Shown here one piece after another: positions 27,034 through 36,000 of a stretch of 41,835 nt of DNA (its first letter is position 1; the number at the start of each line of letters is the position of its first letter). The stretch lies in NCBI GenBank assembly GCA_039182735.1, contig JBCDCB010000031.1:1-41835 (forward strand), read 5' to 3'. Position numbers and translations under genes: made by a program. This DNA comes from JBCDCB01 sp039182735 (GTDB taxonomy: Bacteria > Planctomycetota > Phycisphaerae > Phycisphaerales > UBA1924). The notes under the pieces are model-generated. The model saw nothing but the letters and a program-made list of their open reading frames with translations, searched no databases and was not told where the DNA came from.

Positions 27034-29428
27034 CCAGCCTGGCTCCGTACCCGGAACCGGTTTCGAGGTTGACCTTCGTGAGGAACTGCGGGTCGCCGAT
27101 GAGCACGACGCGTCCGTCGCCGAGCTGCGTCTGCGCGATCAGCGGGTGACCCCACGCGGATACGAGCACCGACCAACGCTTGTCGAGTTCGAGCGCGTGC
27201 GCATCCCGGAACCCAAGCTCCGCGTCGTACGGGGTGAAGAACTCGGCGGGCTCGGAATCGATCTGGTCGCCCCGCGACGGGGAGGGCGGAGCCTGCGCCG
27301 AGAACTGCGGGACGTGGATCGCGTCTCGTTGGATGCGTGCGCGGTGCGCGACCCCGAGATGACCGGGACGCACGCTCGCGCCAAGCGGTTCGAGCAGTTC
27401 GGCGAGTCTCGTGGATCCGTCCGGCCCCGCCGAGACCACGAGCAAGGCACCGTCTTCAACGCGGGATATGAGCGCTTTCCGAACGGCGGCAGAGACGTTC
27501 TTTGCCGGCTCGTTGAGCAGGATGACGGCGGGATCGGAGCGCAGGAGCTGCTGGAAGGAATCGAAGGTGATCAGGTGGTCGCCGCGCCGGCGGACCAGGT
27601 CGGTGAGCGCGGAGAGCCCGGTCGCGTGATCCACCTGCGGGAACGCCGGGGCGTGAGAGTTGTCGTACGCGACGAGCACGGCACCGTGCTCCGATTGCGG
27701 AGCGAGCGCATCTTCGGTGTGGGTTGCCCGCGTCATGAGCGAGACCATCGTGCCGCCGCACGCGATGCCGACGACGGCCGCGTACCGCCACGTCGGCGAC
27801 AAGACCGCTGCGAAGACCACGATCGCGAGCCCAAGCGAGAAGGAGATCAGGACTTTGGAGGAGGGTTGGCTTCGGACCAGGTCGCGGAGCCCCGAAAGCC
27901 TCGCTCGCGCGGTGGCACCGATGGGTCCGGACTGGAAGCCGGTGGTGTCTCCCCAAACTTCGTAGACACCGCGCCCGACGCCTTCGCGCGCGACGAGCAC
28001 GAGCGATCCGCGTCGTTCCCCGACGTTGTATTGCATGTCGCCGAGGCGCGAGATGCCGAAGTCGGGGTTTCCCCAGTCGCCGTAGCCGTAGTCGGCGATC
28101 ACCAGCGGCTGCGAACCGAGGCCGGCTTCGATGGAGGCTCCCACGCTGATGCCGAGCGCGTTGTTATTGCGATGCACGAAGGCGGGCGCGAATGAGGTCC
28201 GCACGCCGCCTCGCCACTGCCATCCCGGGGAATCGTCCGGGATCGCGGAGTCGAAACGGAGCCGGATCGACGTGGCGCGCAGGAGTTCGTTCATCGGGCG
28301 CATGATGCCGCCGATGTCGGTGTGGTCTCCGAGGACGAGCGCTCGCCCGCCCGATTCGACAAAGCGTTCGACGCGCGCGAGCGCGTCGGGCTCGAGCGAT
28401 CGATCGAGGTTGATGACCAGCAGCACGTCGGTTCGCGCCAGCTGCGCTTCGGGCATCGATTCGTCGATCAGATCGACCCGCCAGCCGTCACGTTGGGCCA
28501 GCGAGAGGAACGACGCGAAGTTCGCATCGGTGACGGTCTCCTGGAGGTTCTCGAGGCCCGGGAAGTCGAGCGAACGCATGCCGACATCGAGCACGGCGAG
28601 CGTGGGCGCGGCAGGGGCTTCGTCGCTGGATGTGCCCGCCGACGCGCGCCAGAGCGCGAGCGGTCCGCCGGCGATGACGATGGCCGCGACGACCGCTGTT
28701 CGCCAACCGGACGCCGCCCTGACCTGAGGCGACGGCGTCTGACCGATCGTCACGAGCCCTGCGAGCAGCACAGCGAGCAAGGTCTGACCGAACGCAAGCG
28801 CCACGAAGGACCCCGCGCCGAAGACCAGCAGTGCGCGCGTGTTGCGTTGCATCGCCCAGGGCTCGGTCGCCGCGTTCGCGCACCAGCACATAGCGGCGAG
28901 CAGGAGCGGTACAAATGGCGCGTATGCCAGCCCCTGGCGAGCAGATTCTTCGACGCCAGCGATGCTCTGGACGAACGACGTCAGTCTCCAAGCGCCTTCA
29001 GATGTCAAACCCCAGAGCAGGCCGCTGGCATCGATCAGCAGCACGAACGACATCGACGCGAGCGCCGCGCAGAGCGGAATGCACGACGCGTGACTCCCCG
29101 GGCGGACCGGCGCGCCGACCGTGAACAACGCGATGACGAACGGGAAGGGCGTCATCCACGGGTCGATCGCGAGGAGCGCGGCGATCGCCGTGGTACCCGC
29201 ACCGAACGCCAGTCGGCCGGTAGAGATCGGTCGCCCGATCCCCAGCACTGCGCACGCGGCGAGCGAAGAAACCAGGAGCACGATGCCGGAGCGCACGTCG
29301 TGCAGCGGGTGCGCATCCGCGATGGCGACGCTCGCGAGGACCGCCGCGACGGCGAGTCTCCACTTGGCGGGGCCGGACGATTCGTGTGCGGGAGCCGGGC
29401 CTTGATCAACGTGATCGCGGTGTGTCAT
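26993..29428 (-). CDS. Large multi-pass membrane protein, paralogue with GATase-like domains
   Basis: An 811-residue protein built like its downstream neighbour: an N-terminal membrane half with about eight helices (residues 25-265), a soluble GATase-like domain (about 275-530; TDVLLVINLDRSLEPDALARVERFVESGG followed by GDHTDIGG), a hydrophobic pair around 545-590, and a second alpha/beta domain ending RVVLIGDPQFLTKVNLE and RNARFLLALLD, a typical DUF4350-like end. The GDHTD motif after a Gly-rich strand is shared with the 887-residue protein. GGGGAG stands 6 bases before the ATG at 29428. The Cys-repeat gene ends 27 bases upstream, so co-transcription is near certain. The function is not known; processing, anchoring or export of the repeat proteins is an inference from context. 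Confidence 0.88.
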   Translation of the reverse strand: MTHRDHVDQGPAPAHESSGPAKWRLAVAAVLASVAIADAHPLHDVRSGIVLLVSSLAACAVLGIGRPISTGRLAFGAGTTAIAALLAIDPWMTPFPFVIALFTVGAPVRPGSHASCIPLCAALASMSFVLLIDASGLLWGLTSEGAWRLTSFVQSIAGVEESARQGLAYAPFVPLLLAAMCWCANAATEPWAMQRNTRALLVFGAGSFVALAFGQTLLAVLLAGLVTIGQTPSPQVRAASGWRTAVVAAIVIAGGPLALWRASAGTSSDEAPAAPTLAVLDVGMRSLDFPGLENLQETVTDANFASFLSLAQRDGWRVDLIDESMPEAQLARTDVLLVINLDRSLEPDALARVERFVESGGRALVLGDHTDIGGIMRPMNELLRATSIRLRFDSAIPDDSPGWQWRGGVRTSFAPAFVHRNNNALGISVGASIEAGLGSQPLVIADYGYGDWGNPDFGISRLGDMQYNVGERRGSLVLVAREGVGRGVYEVWGDTTGFQSGPIGATARARLSGLRDLVRSQPSSKVLISFSLGLAIVVFAAVLSPTWRYAAVVGIACGGTMVSLMTRATHTEDALAPQSEHGAVLVAYDNSHAPAFPQVDHATGLSALTDLVRRRGDHLITFDSFQQLLRSDPAVILLNEPAKNVSAAVRKALISRVEDGALLVVSAGPDGSTRLAELLEPLGASVRPGHLGVAHRARIQRDAIHVPQFSAQAPPSPSRGDQIDSEPAEFFTPYDAELGFRDAHALELDKRWSVLVSAWGHPLIAQTQLGDGRVVLIGDPQFLTKVNLETGSGYGARLDERNARFLLALLD

Positions 29429-29455
29429 GGGAATCTCCCCGGGTGCTGCGATCGA

Positions 29456-30838
29456 TCAGGAGAGTTGCTTGCGTCGCAGGCCGAGCATGCCCGGCGCGAG
29501 GATGAGGAACCACACGCAACCGGCGGTGTGCGAGCCCGAGGTCAACTCGCTCCAGACGTACCCGGTCCCGTGACCGATGGTCGAGGCGATCGAGTCTCCG
29601 GGGAGCAGTTCGCCGGGCTGTTTGACCGGGACGCTCGGGTCCACCGGCTGGACGCAGGGTGTCACCGCGATACCGATGCCGCCGCTGGTCTGCGTGGGCT
29701 GGCAGTTCCCGCTGGTGTGGCAGCCTTCTCGCTCGGTGCATTCGCCGCGGTCGGTGCACTTGAACGCGTCGGTGCAGCCGTTCTTTCCGGTGCAGGAACC
29801 GAAGGTGCACGAGGCGCCGGCGCTGCAGCCCCAGCCGGCTGTGCAGACTTCTCCGCCGGTGCATTGCGTGCCGTCGGTGCAGGCACCGCCCTGGGTGCAG
29901 GCATCGCTCTCGGTGCAGGCACCGTGTTCGGTGCAGGCCCGCGCGTTGGCGGTGCAACTCCCGCTGGCGGTGCAGCTGGTTCCGCCGGTGCAGAGCGAGC
30001 CGGACGTGCACCCTGGGTGCAGGTCGAAGCCGCCGCCGGTGCATTCCCCGCCGTTGGTGCAGTCGGCGCCGCCGGTGCAGCCATCTCCGCCGGTGCACTG
30101 ATCCCCGGAGGTGCAGGGCGAGTTGTTCGTGCAGTTTCCGAGGGTGCAGCCTTCCTGATTCGTGCAGTTCCCGCTGGTGCAGGCGGCGACCGTGCACTGC
30201 TGATCGGAGCAGCCCTGGTCTCCCACCGTGCAGAGCGAGGAACGGGTGTCGGGCTCGGGCTCGGGCTCGACGGGCGCGTCCTCGTCGATGGACTCGATGA
30301 TCTGTGCGAACTGCGGCTCCTCCATGACTTCCTGCCACGAGACGCCGAAGGACCGCAGCGTCGTGGAGTTGAGCGGCGCGTCGAGCCAGCCGCGCAGGCT
30401 GCTCCCAAAGTTGATCGAGACAGCGTCGGGTGCTTCGCCCGCGTCGAGGAAGTAGGCGGGGCGCCCGGACCCATCGGGACGCACGTCGAGGCGCGCGTCG
30501 ATGCCGAGCCCGTGCAGCGCGGCAGTCAGGATCCTCGCGTCGGTCGCGGCGTGGGCTGCGCCGGCGTCCTCGAAGCCGAGGTCGCCGAGGCCAGGAGATT
30601 GCGCGCGCAAGCGGAGCGTGACCGCCGTTGCTTCCAGGTACGCGTCGAGCGCACTGAACGAGGCGATGCGATCGGTGCTGCGCGCTTTGGCGATCATCCC
30701 CTCGGTGCTGAGACGCGCGATATGCCGAGAGGCTTCGGACGCCGGCGAGTCCGCGGCAGCCACCGCGGAGAGCGCACCGATTACGGCGGCGCACAGCATG
30801 GTCAGTGAGTATCTACGCGTCGCAAAGCCTGTGTTCAT
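29456..30838 (-). CDS. Secreted Cys-Thr hexapeptide-repeat protein 1 with Cys-hydrophobic-Arg C-terminal tail
   Basis: A 460-residue protein of a kind I do not recognise. Residues 1-29 are a signal peptide (cleavage near AVAAA-DSP). Residues 30-195 form an N-terminal domain shared with the neighbouring paralogue (HIARLSTEGMIAKARSTD). Residues 203-379 hold 30 Cys, mostly every sixth residue, in units of C-T-x-G-x-x (CTGGDG, CTGGAD, CTNGGE). After a short Pro/Gly linker the C-terminus reads GCVWFLILAPGMLGLRRKQLS: a Cys, a hydrophobic segment and basic residues, like a sorting tail. The start at ATG 30838 has GAGGAG 6 bases upstream. A disulfide-braced beta-solenoid is a plausible structure. Metal binding, adhesion or ice binding remain open possibilities. 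Confidence 0.88.
   Translation of the reverse strand: MNTGFATRRYSLTMLCAAVIGALSAVAAADSPASEASRHIARLSTEGMIAKARSTDRIASFSALDAYLEATAVTLRLRAQSPGLGDLGFEDAGAAHAATDARILTAALHGLGIDARLDVRPDGSGRPAYFLDAGEAPDAVSINFGSSLRGWLDAPLNSTTLRSFGVSWQEVMEEPQFAQIIESIDEDAPVEPEPEPDTRSSLCTVGDQGCSDQQCTVAACTSGNCTNQEGCTLGNCTNNSPCTSGDQCTGGDGCTGGADCTNGGECTGGGFDLHPGCTSGSLCTGGTSCTASGSCTANARACTEHGACTESDACTQGGACTDGTQCTGGEVCTAGWGCSAGASCTFGSCTGKNGCTDAFKCTDRGECTEREGCHTSGNCQPTQTSGGIGIAVTPCVQPVDPSVPVKQPGELLPGDSIASTIGHGTGYVWSELTSGSHTAGCVWFLILAPGMLGLRRKQLS
29702..30232 (-). repeat. Tandem 18-bp repeat array coding the Cys-Thr hexapeptides of protein 1
   Basis: The coding DNA of residues 203-379 is an array with an 18-base period; on the plus strand the word GTGCA recurs at each unit (codons for Cys-Thr read in reverse). 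Cys spacings in order are 7,5,5,5,6,5,6,6,6,6,6,11,6,6,6,7, then seven sixes, 5, and sixes. The units differ at several bases, so the array is old rather than freshly amplified. Confidence 0.9.
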
Positions 30839-30941
30839 CGTGCGCTCCTCGCGAATTTGGGACTCCGTCGGGTTGTGTGTCTGGCAAGGCGGGGCACTCC
30901 GCGTCAACGGAGCGCCTCGCGTCAGTGTGCCTTTCGTTTGC

Positions 30942-32465
30942 TCAGGCAGCGTTGCCGTGACTGCGCAGCGCCTTTCGGCGGAACCCGAAGAGCCCCGGCG
31001 CGAGCAAGACGAGCCACGCGCAGCTCGCGAGGCTCGAATCGGAGCGCAGGCAGTTCCACGCGCCGTGGGTGCCCGTGCGCAGCAGCGACGCGATGGAATC
31101 GTCCACCGGCTGCAGGATCACACCATCAATGGGCCCGCCCGGTTTCACACAGGGCTGAACGGCGAGGCCGATCGATCCAGACGTCGCGGGCGTGCAGTCT
31201 CCCGAAGTCGGGCAGCGCGCGTTCGTCCAGCACGTGCTTGCGTTTGTGCAGCTCTGGCTCGAGCAGCCGCCGCCCGACGTGCAGGCGCCGTCGCTGCAGC
31301 CACCGAGTTCCGTGCATGTTCGATTGCCCTGGCCGGAGGTGCATGCGGCGCCGGACGAGCAGCTCGGCCCGCCGGTGCAGGCAGACGCCTGGGTGCAGCC
31401 GCCCATGGAGCAGCTCGCGTCGCTCGTGCAGACGTCTCCGCCCGTGCACTCGGAGCCCGACGTGCAGTCCACACCGCTCGTGCAGGTCGGCCCGCCCGTG
31501 CAGACGGTACCCGAGGTGCACGCGAATGGATTCGACGTGCAGCTGTCGTCCTGCGTGCAGCCGCCGCCCTTGGTGCACTTGGAGCCGCCGGTGCAGCCCG
31601 CGCTCCCAAATCCACCGCCGGTGCACCAATCGCCCGCGGTGCAGTCGCTGCCCGCCGTGCAGCTGCCACCGAGCGTGCATTGCCCGCCTTGTGTGCAGCT
31701 GTTGGCGAAAGTGCAGTTTATTTGTGTGCAACCGGTCGAGCCCGTGCAGCTGCCGCTCGTGCAACTCGCCGATGTGCAGTTGCCTACCGAGCATCCGTCT
31801 TGTCCGCTCGTGCACTGGAAGTTGTCGGTGGGGTTGATCGGATTGGGATCGCCCGGCTGGATCCCGCCGCCGTCCACGTGGTCGTCGATGACCTCGACGG
31901 CCTGCTGGAACTGCGGCTCTTGCTCGATGTCCGCCGCGGTCGTCCCAAACTGCTCGAGAATCGAATGGTGCAGCGGGTTGTTGAGCCAATCGACGAGACT
32001 CGGGCCGATCTCGATGGATACGGCGCCCTCGCCGCTGCCGGCCGTCACGCGGAACCCGGATTCGTCCCCGTCGCCGTAGACCGTGATCGACGTTTCGATG
32101 CCGAGGCCTTCGAGCATCCCGCTGAGCAGCGCGGCGTCCGCCGACGCCGAATCAAGGGAGGCGTCATCGAGAAGCAGCGAGCCGTCGGAGAGCAATCGGT
32201 CTCGCAACGAGACGAGCACGGCCGCCGCGTCGAGGTAGGAATCCAAGGCAGAGAGCGATTCGATGTCGTCCGTTGTCCGCGCCTTTGCGATCATGCCCTG
32301 CGTGCTCAGCCGAGCGATGTGCATGGAGGCTTCCGCGTTGGCCTGCACGTCGGCGTGCGCGGTCGATCCAAGGCTGCATGCGGCGCCGAGGATCAGTGCC
32401 CCGATGCGTGTACACCCGCCGTACCGGCGCGGGCGCTTCGTCCGTATCCCGTTCTCCAACTTCAT
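30942..32465 (-). CDS. Secreted Cys-Thr hexapeptide-repeat protein 2 (paralogue) with the same C-terminal tail
   Basis: A 507-residue paralogue of the downstream protein. It has a long basic N-terminus and signal peptide (hydrophobic core IGALILGAACSLGSTAHA), then the shared N-terminal domain (HIARLSTQGMIAKARTTDDIESLSALDSYLDAAAV) to about residue 200, then 35 Cys between residues 218 and 424 in C-T-x-G-x-x units (CTAGSD, CTGGPT, CTSGVD). The tail SCAWLVLLAPGLFGFRRKALRSHGNAA matches the Cys-hydrophobic-Arg end of protein 1. GGAG stands 8 bases before the ATG at 32465. An inverted repeat lies 35 bases upstream. It is the first gene of the four-gene operon; the gap to protein 1 is 103 bases. Confidence 0.88.
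   Translation of the reverse strand: MKLENGIRTKRPRRYGGCTRIGALILGAACSLGSTAHADVQANAEASMHIARLSTQGMIAKARTTDDIESLSALDSYLDAAAVLVSLRDRLLSDGSLLLDDASLDSASADAALLSGMLEGLGIETSITVYGDGDESGFRVTAGSGEGAVSIEIGPSLVDWLNNPLHHSILEQFGTTAADIEQEPQFQQAVEVIDDHVDGGGIQPGDPNPINPTDNFQCTSGQDGCSVGNCTSASCTSGSCTGSTGCTQINCTFANSCTQGGQCTLGGSCTAGSDCTAGDWCTGGGFGSAGCTGGSKCTKGGGCTQDDSCTSNPFACTSGTVCTGGPTCTSGVDCTSGSECTGGDVCTSDASCSMGGCTQASACTGGPSCSSGAACTSGQGNRTCTELGGCSDGACTSGGGCSSQSCTNASTCWTNARCPTSGDCTPATSGSIGLAVQPCVKPGGPIDGVILQPVDDSIASLLRTGTHGAWNCLRSDSSLASCAWLVLLAPGLFGFRRKALRSHGNAA
31194..31814 (-). repeat. Tandem 18-bp repeat array coding the Cys-Thr hexapeptides of protein 2
   Basis: Codes for residues 218-424. The Cys spacings begin 7,5,5,5,6,5,6,6,6,6,6,10,6,6,6,7 and sixes, which is the order found in protein 1 except for 10 in place of 11. 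Later units are less regular and include one long loop (CTSGQGNRT). On the plus strand GTGCA recurs at most units. Confidence 0.9.
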
Positions 32466-32499
32466 GTCGTCGCTCCAATCGCAATCGAACAGCGAGCCA

Positions 32500-32518
32500 G
32501 TGAGACAACGCGTCTCAC
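32500..32518. promoter_or_regulatory. Inverted repeat upstream of the Cys-repeat operon, putative operator
   Basis: GTGAGAC (32500-32506), AACGC, then GTCTCAC (32512-32518): perfect 7-base arms. It ends 35 bases before the start codon of the first operon gene. The half-site TGAGAC/GTCTCA, and the 9-base word CAGTGAGAC (32498-32506), also occur in the palindrome region upstream of the PEP-CTERM-like gene at 23919. A further arm CTCACTG stands at 32529-32535, and another inverted repeat TGATCG-N7-CGATCA at 32561-32579. Confidence 0.6.
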
Positions 32519-33054
32519 GGTTGAGCAGCTCACTGAAGCTTCGAGTTGGGCGCGATCGGCTGATCGAACGAAGCGATCAACTGACTCGGCGCGATTGGCA
32601 CACCCCACACTGCGACGAGCCGGCGGAGCACACACGCCTGGCAGGCGTCTTCGATCCGTTGCAGAGTACCACGGATCACGGAAAACCCACTCGGGAATTC
32701 CGTACTTTTTGCGCGCATCAGCGCGCGCACAAGCAACCTCACATTTGAGTGATGACGAATCGAAGGCTGAACGGACGAGCCGCGTGCGAGAAGATGTTGT
32801 CGATGGTGGATCGACCGATCAAACGGAGGCTTGGCATGCACATCGCATCTTGCAGGCTTCGTCGAACGTCGCGCGCAAAAAGAAAACCGAGGGCGCAAGT
32901 TTGGGAACTGCACTGCGATCGGATTGCGGACTCTTGGATGTCGCGATCGCATCGCTCGCCGCGTCGGATCGCGGGGCGTGGCATCCCGCGACTCACAAAC
33001 TCGTCAGAGAACGGCGCATCGACTACATCAGTTGCCATTCGCGCGGCGTTCACG
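32519..33054. other. Intergenic region upstream of the Cys-repeat operon
   Basis: About 535 bases between the kinase stop and the operon leader, somewhat lower in GC than the genes around it. It should hold the operon promoter, but no clear -35/-10 pair was found. Short GC-rich hairpins occur at 32710-32729 and 32969-32991, neither followed by a T run in the useful direction. Open frames here show no family features. Confidence 0.55.
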
Positions 33055-36000
33055 TCATTGCTTCTGCATGACCTTCGCCGCCCATGCCCGCATCGCTGCG
33101 AGGCCCGGCGGTTTGCGCTCGAGCTCCGCCGTGAGGATCTTGGCGTGGTGCTCAAGGTTGCCCGCGATATGCCTGCTGTAGGTGTCCAGATCCCACAGCC
33201 GCACCTCCGGGTCGGACCCGGCGCTGCCCGACGCCAAGCGCATGCCGTCCGGGCTCACGGCGATCGACATCATCAGTTCGGCGTGCTTGGGCAAGGCCGC
33301 GATCTGCCGTCGTTCCAGAATATCCCAGAGCATCACACCACCGAAGCGGTCACCCGAGATCAACACCCGCCCTTCGGGCTCGAAGGCGAGAGCGAAGACG
33401 TCAGTGGGATGGGCGAGCAGCCTCTCGTGGTGACCGGTCGCAAGATCCGTCAAGACGATGGCGTTGTCATCTCCGGCTGAAGCCAGAATCGTGCCATCAG
33501 GGCTCACACAGATCGTCCTGATGATCTCGCCGTGGTTGGGTGTGAACTCGCGCAGGAGCGTGCCTGTCTTGCAGTCCCAGAGCCGCACGACACCGTCCGT
33601 CCCCGCCGCCGCCAATCGCCAACCGTCGGGATGGAACGCGACACACGGGATGCGCCTGAGGTCACCCAGATGGTCGGCCTTGATCTCGGCTTCCAGGGTG
33701 CGCACGCTTCCGGCATCGAGATCGCGCACGTGGATCACACCGCCGTCACCGGCAAAGGCGATGGTGGTCGAGTCCGGGCTGAACGCAACCGTGCTGACAC
33801 GCTCATCGTGATCGGTGAACGTTTGAAGATGCGAGCCGTCCTCGGCGTCCCAGAGCATGACGGTCCTGTCGAAACTCGCGCTCGAGACGTACCGGCCATC
33901 GGAGCTGAACGCGATCGCCGAGACTCGCCCGGTGTGGCCCGCGAGTTCGATCCGTTCTGACCCACTGTCGAGCGGGGTGAGAACGACACCGGGACCGCCG
34001 TCGATTCCGCCCGCGAAGGCGAGTGTGCGGTTGTCCGGACTGATCGCGACGGCGTGGCATCCCCAATGGTCACCGCGGCTGAGAACCTCATAGGGTTGGC
34101 TCTCGGGCTCCCATACGGTGACCTGGCCATCGACCGTGGCGGAGAAGACCTTGGTCGGTTTGTTCTCTTCTCGCAGAAGCCGAAACACGCGTGCGCTCTG
34201 CGCCACGTTGCGCACGGGTTCGGTGCCACGCAGGTCGATCAGCCGGACGCTCTTGTCCCAGTCTCGGGTGATCAGCGTGCTGTTGTCATCGCCGATCCAC
34301 TCCATCTGGAGGATTCTGCTTGTGGAGCGAGAGATGCCCACAGGGTCGACGCCTCGGGCGTAGTCCCATTGTTCGATCTCCGCGAGATTCGTTGCCCAAA
34401 GGACGGAATCCCCGTCGGGCGCGAACAAGAGCCCGGACACGATCCGTTGGCGCACGGTCTGGGCGACGAGTTCCAGTTCGGGAGCCGCCCACACACTGAT
34501 TGTTGAACGCGCGCTGTCGAGTTCTGGATCCTCAACCCGACTTGCGACAAGCAGGCTTCCATCAGGGCTGAACGCGATCGATTCCGCACGACCGCTTTGG
34601 GCGGGGAGCAGTTCGGTCTTCGGTGCGCCATCGAGAGAAGTCACACGAACGACGTCGTCGTATCCCGTCGAAACGAAAGTGCTCCAGTCCTCGTTCGGCA
34701 GGGCACTCCGCAAGTGATCGCCTTCCAGCGCGATCGATGAGACGTGCTCGCCGTTCCGGGCATCGAAGATCAGGTACTGCGACTGATCGCCAACCAGCGC
34801 GCCCAGTTTGCGGCTGTCGCGACTGAAACTGACCGAAGACACCCAGTTGTCGAAGACGTGCTCAGCTACAAGTTGGAGATCGGGCAGTCTCCAGAGCCGC
34901 AGCGCGCCGTCGTGCCCGCCCGTGGCGAGGGCGGAGCCGTCCGGCGCGATCGCCATGTCGTAGATCGTGTCTGTGTGGGCTTGGAGCGTCGCAACCCGCG
35001 GGTGTTTGGAGTACAGCTCCCAGAGTCCCCAATAGGAATCGAGCGGCCCGATTGCGCCACCGAAGAGCGCATGTTCAGAAGTCTCCTTGACATTCGCGGA
35101 GTTCAGGTGAGCACGCCAGAGCAGGTCCGCGCCCAGCGCGTATCTTCCTGTCGTGACCTCAGAGCGGCCGTGAAGGAGCTCTCGCATACGAAGCTGGCCG
35201 AGCGCTGTCGCTTCCGCGTCGCGCTTCTGGGTGTAGAGCACCGTCATGGAAATAGCGACGACGGCCAGCATCATGATGACCCCGGCGATAATCGACGCCG
35301 GGGTCCGGTGGCGGCGAGCAGACTTGCGCAGCACGTACCACGTGCTGTTTGACCGCGCTTCGACCGCTTTGCCGACAAGGGAACGCTGGACATCGTCCTG
35401 CAGCGCCGACACTGACGCGTACCGAAGTTCCTTATCCTTCTCGAGCGCACGCAGCACGATGGCGTCGAGGTCCGCATCGATCCAGCGTGATGATTGTGAC
35501 GGCGCGTTCGGCACGGTGTGCTCGATGGAACGAACAACATCGGAGAGGGGACCCGTGCAGGGGTACGGCAGCCGGCCCGTCAGGAGCTGATACAGGATGA
35601 CGCCCAACGAGTAGACGTCGGTCCGGGTATCGATGGTGCCCGGGTCGCCGGAGACCTGCTCGGGCGAGGCGTACGCGGGCGTGCCGGCGAACTCGCCGGG
35701 GAGCGTGATGAGAGAAGCGTTGAGCGCATTCGACGGATCTTCCTCGACGGAGCCTTCGCTGCTGGTCGTGTGCGGCAGGCCGGGATCAACCTGCAGTGCT
35801 TTGGCGATGCCAAAGTCGAGGACGTGCGGGTTGTCCAAGTCATCGATCAAGATGTTCGCGGGCTTGAGATCGCGGTGGATCACTCCATGGCGATGCGCGA
35901 AGGCGACGGCATCGCAGATCGCGTTGAACAGTCGCAAGCGGGCGACGACCTGATCGCGGTGCACAACGGGTCTGTCGCCCGCCCAGCGATCGAGGGTCTG

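Noticed and set aside
28322..30808. An 828-codon plus-strand frame across the membrane-protein and Cys-repeat genes
   Set aside because: It is low-complexity Arg/Ala/Gly sequence that crosses two well-supported minus-strand genes with ribosome sites; it is a shadow of them and of the 18-base repeats.
29702..31814. The 18-base period read as a CRISPR or other non-coding repeat array
   Set aside because: The units are contiguous, have no unique spacers, and keep the reading frame and Cys-Thr codons of two secreted proteins.
32710..32729. GC-rich hairpin TGCGCGC-N6-GCGCGCA as a terminator
   Set aside because: The T run precedes the hairpin on the plus strand and reads as A on the minus strand, so neither direction has a T run after the stem.
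32969..32991. Hairpin TCGCGGG-N9-CCCGCGA as terminator of the WD40 kinase
   Set aside because: The stem is only 7 bp with a long loop and no T run; it is common by chance in GC-rich sequence.
32530..33155. Minus-strand frames in the gap upstream of the Cys-repeat operon
   Set aside because: Composition is typical of non-coding sequence (Arg, Ser, Pro, His), with no ribosome site and no recognisable domain.
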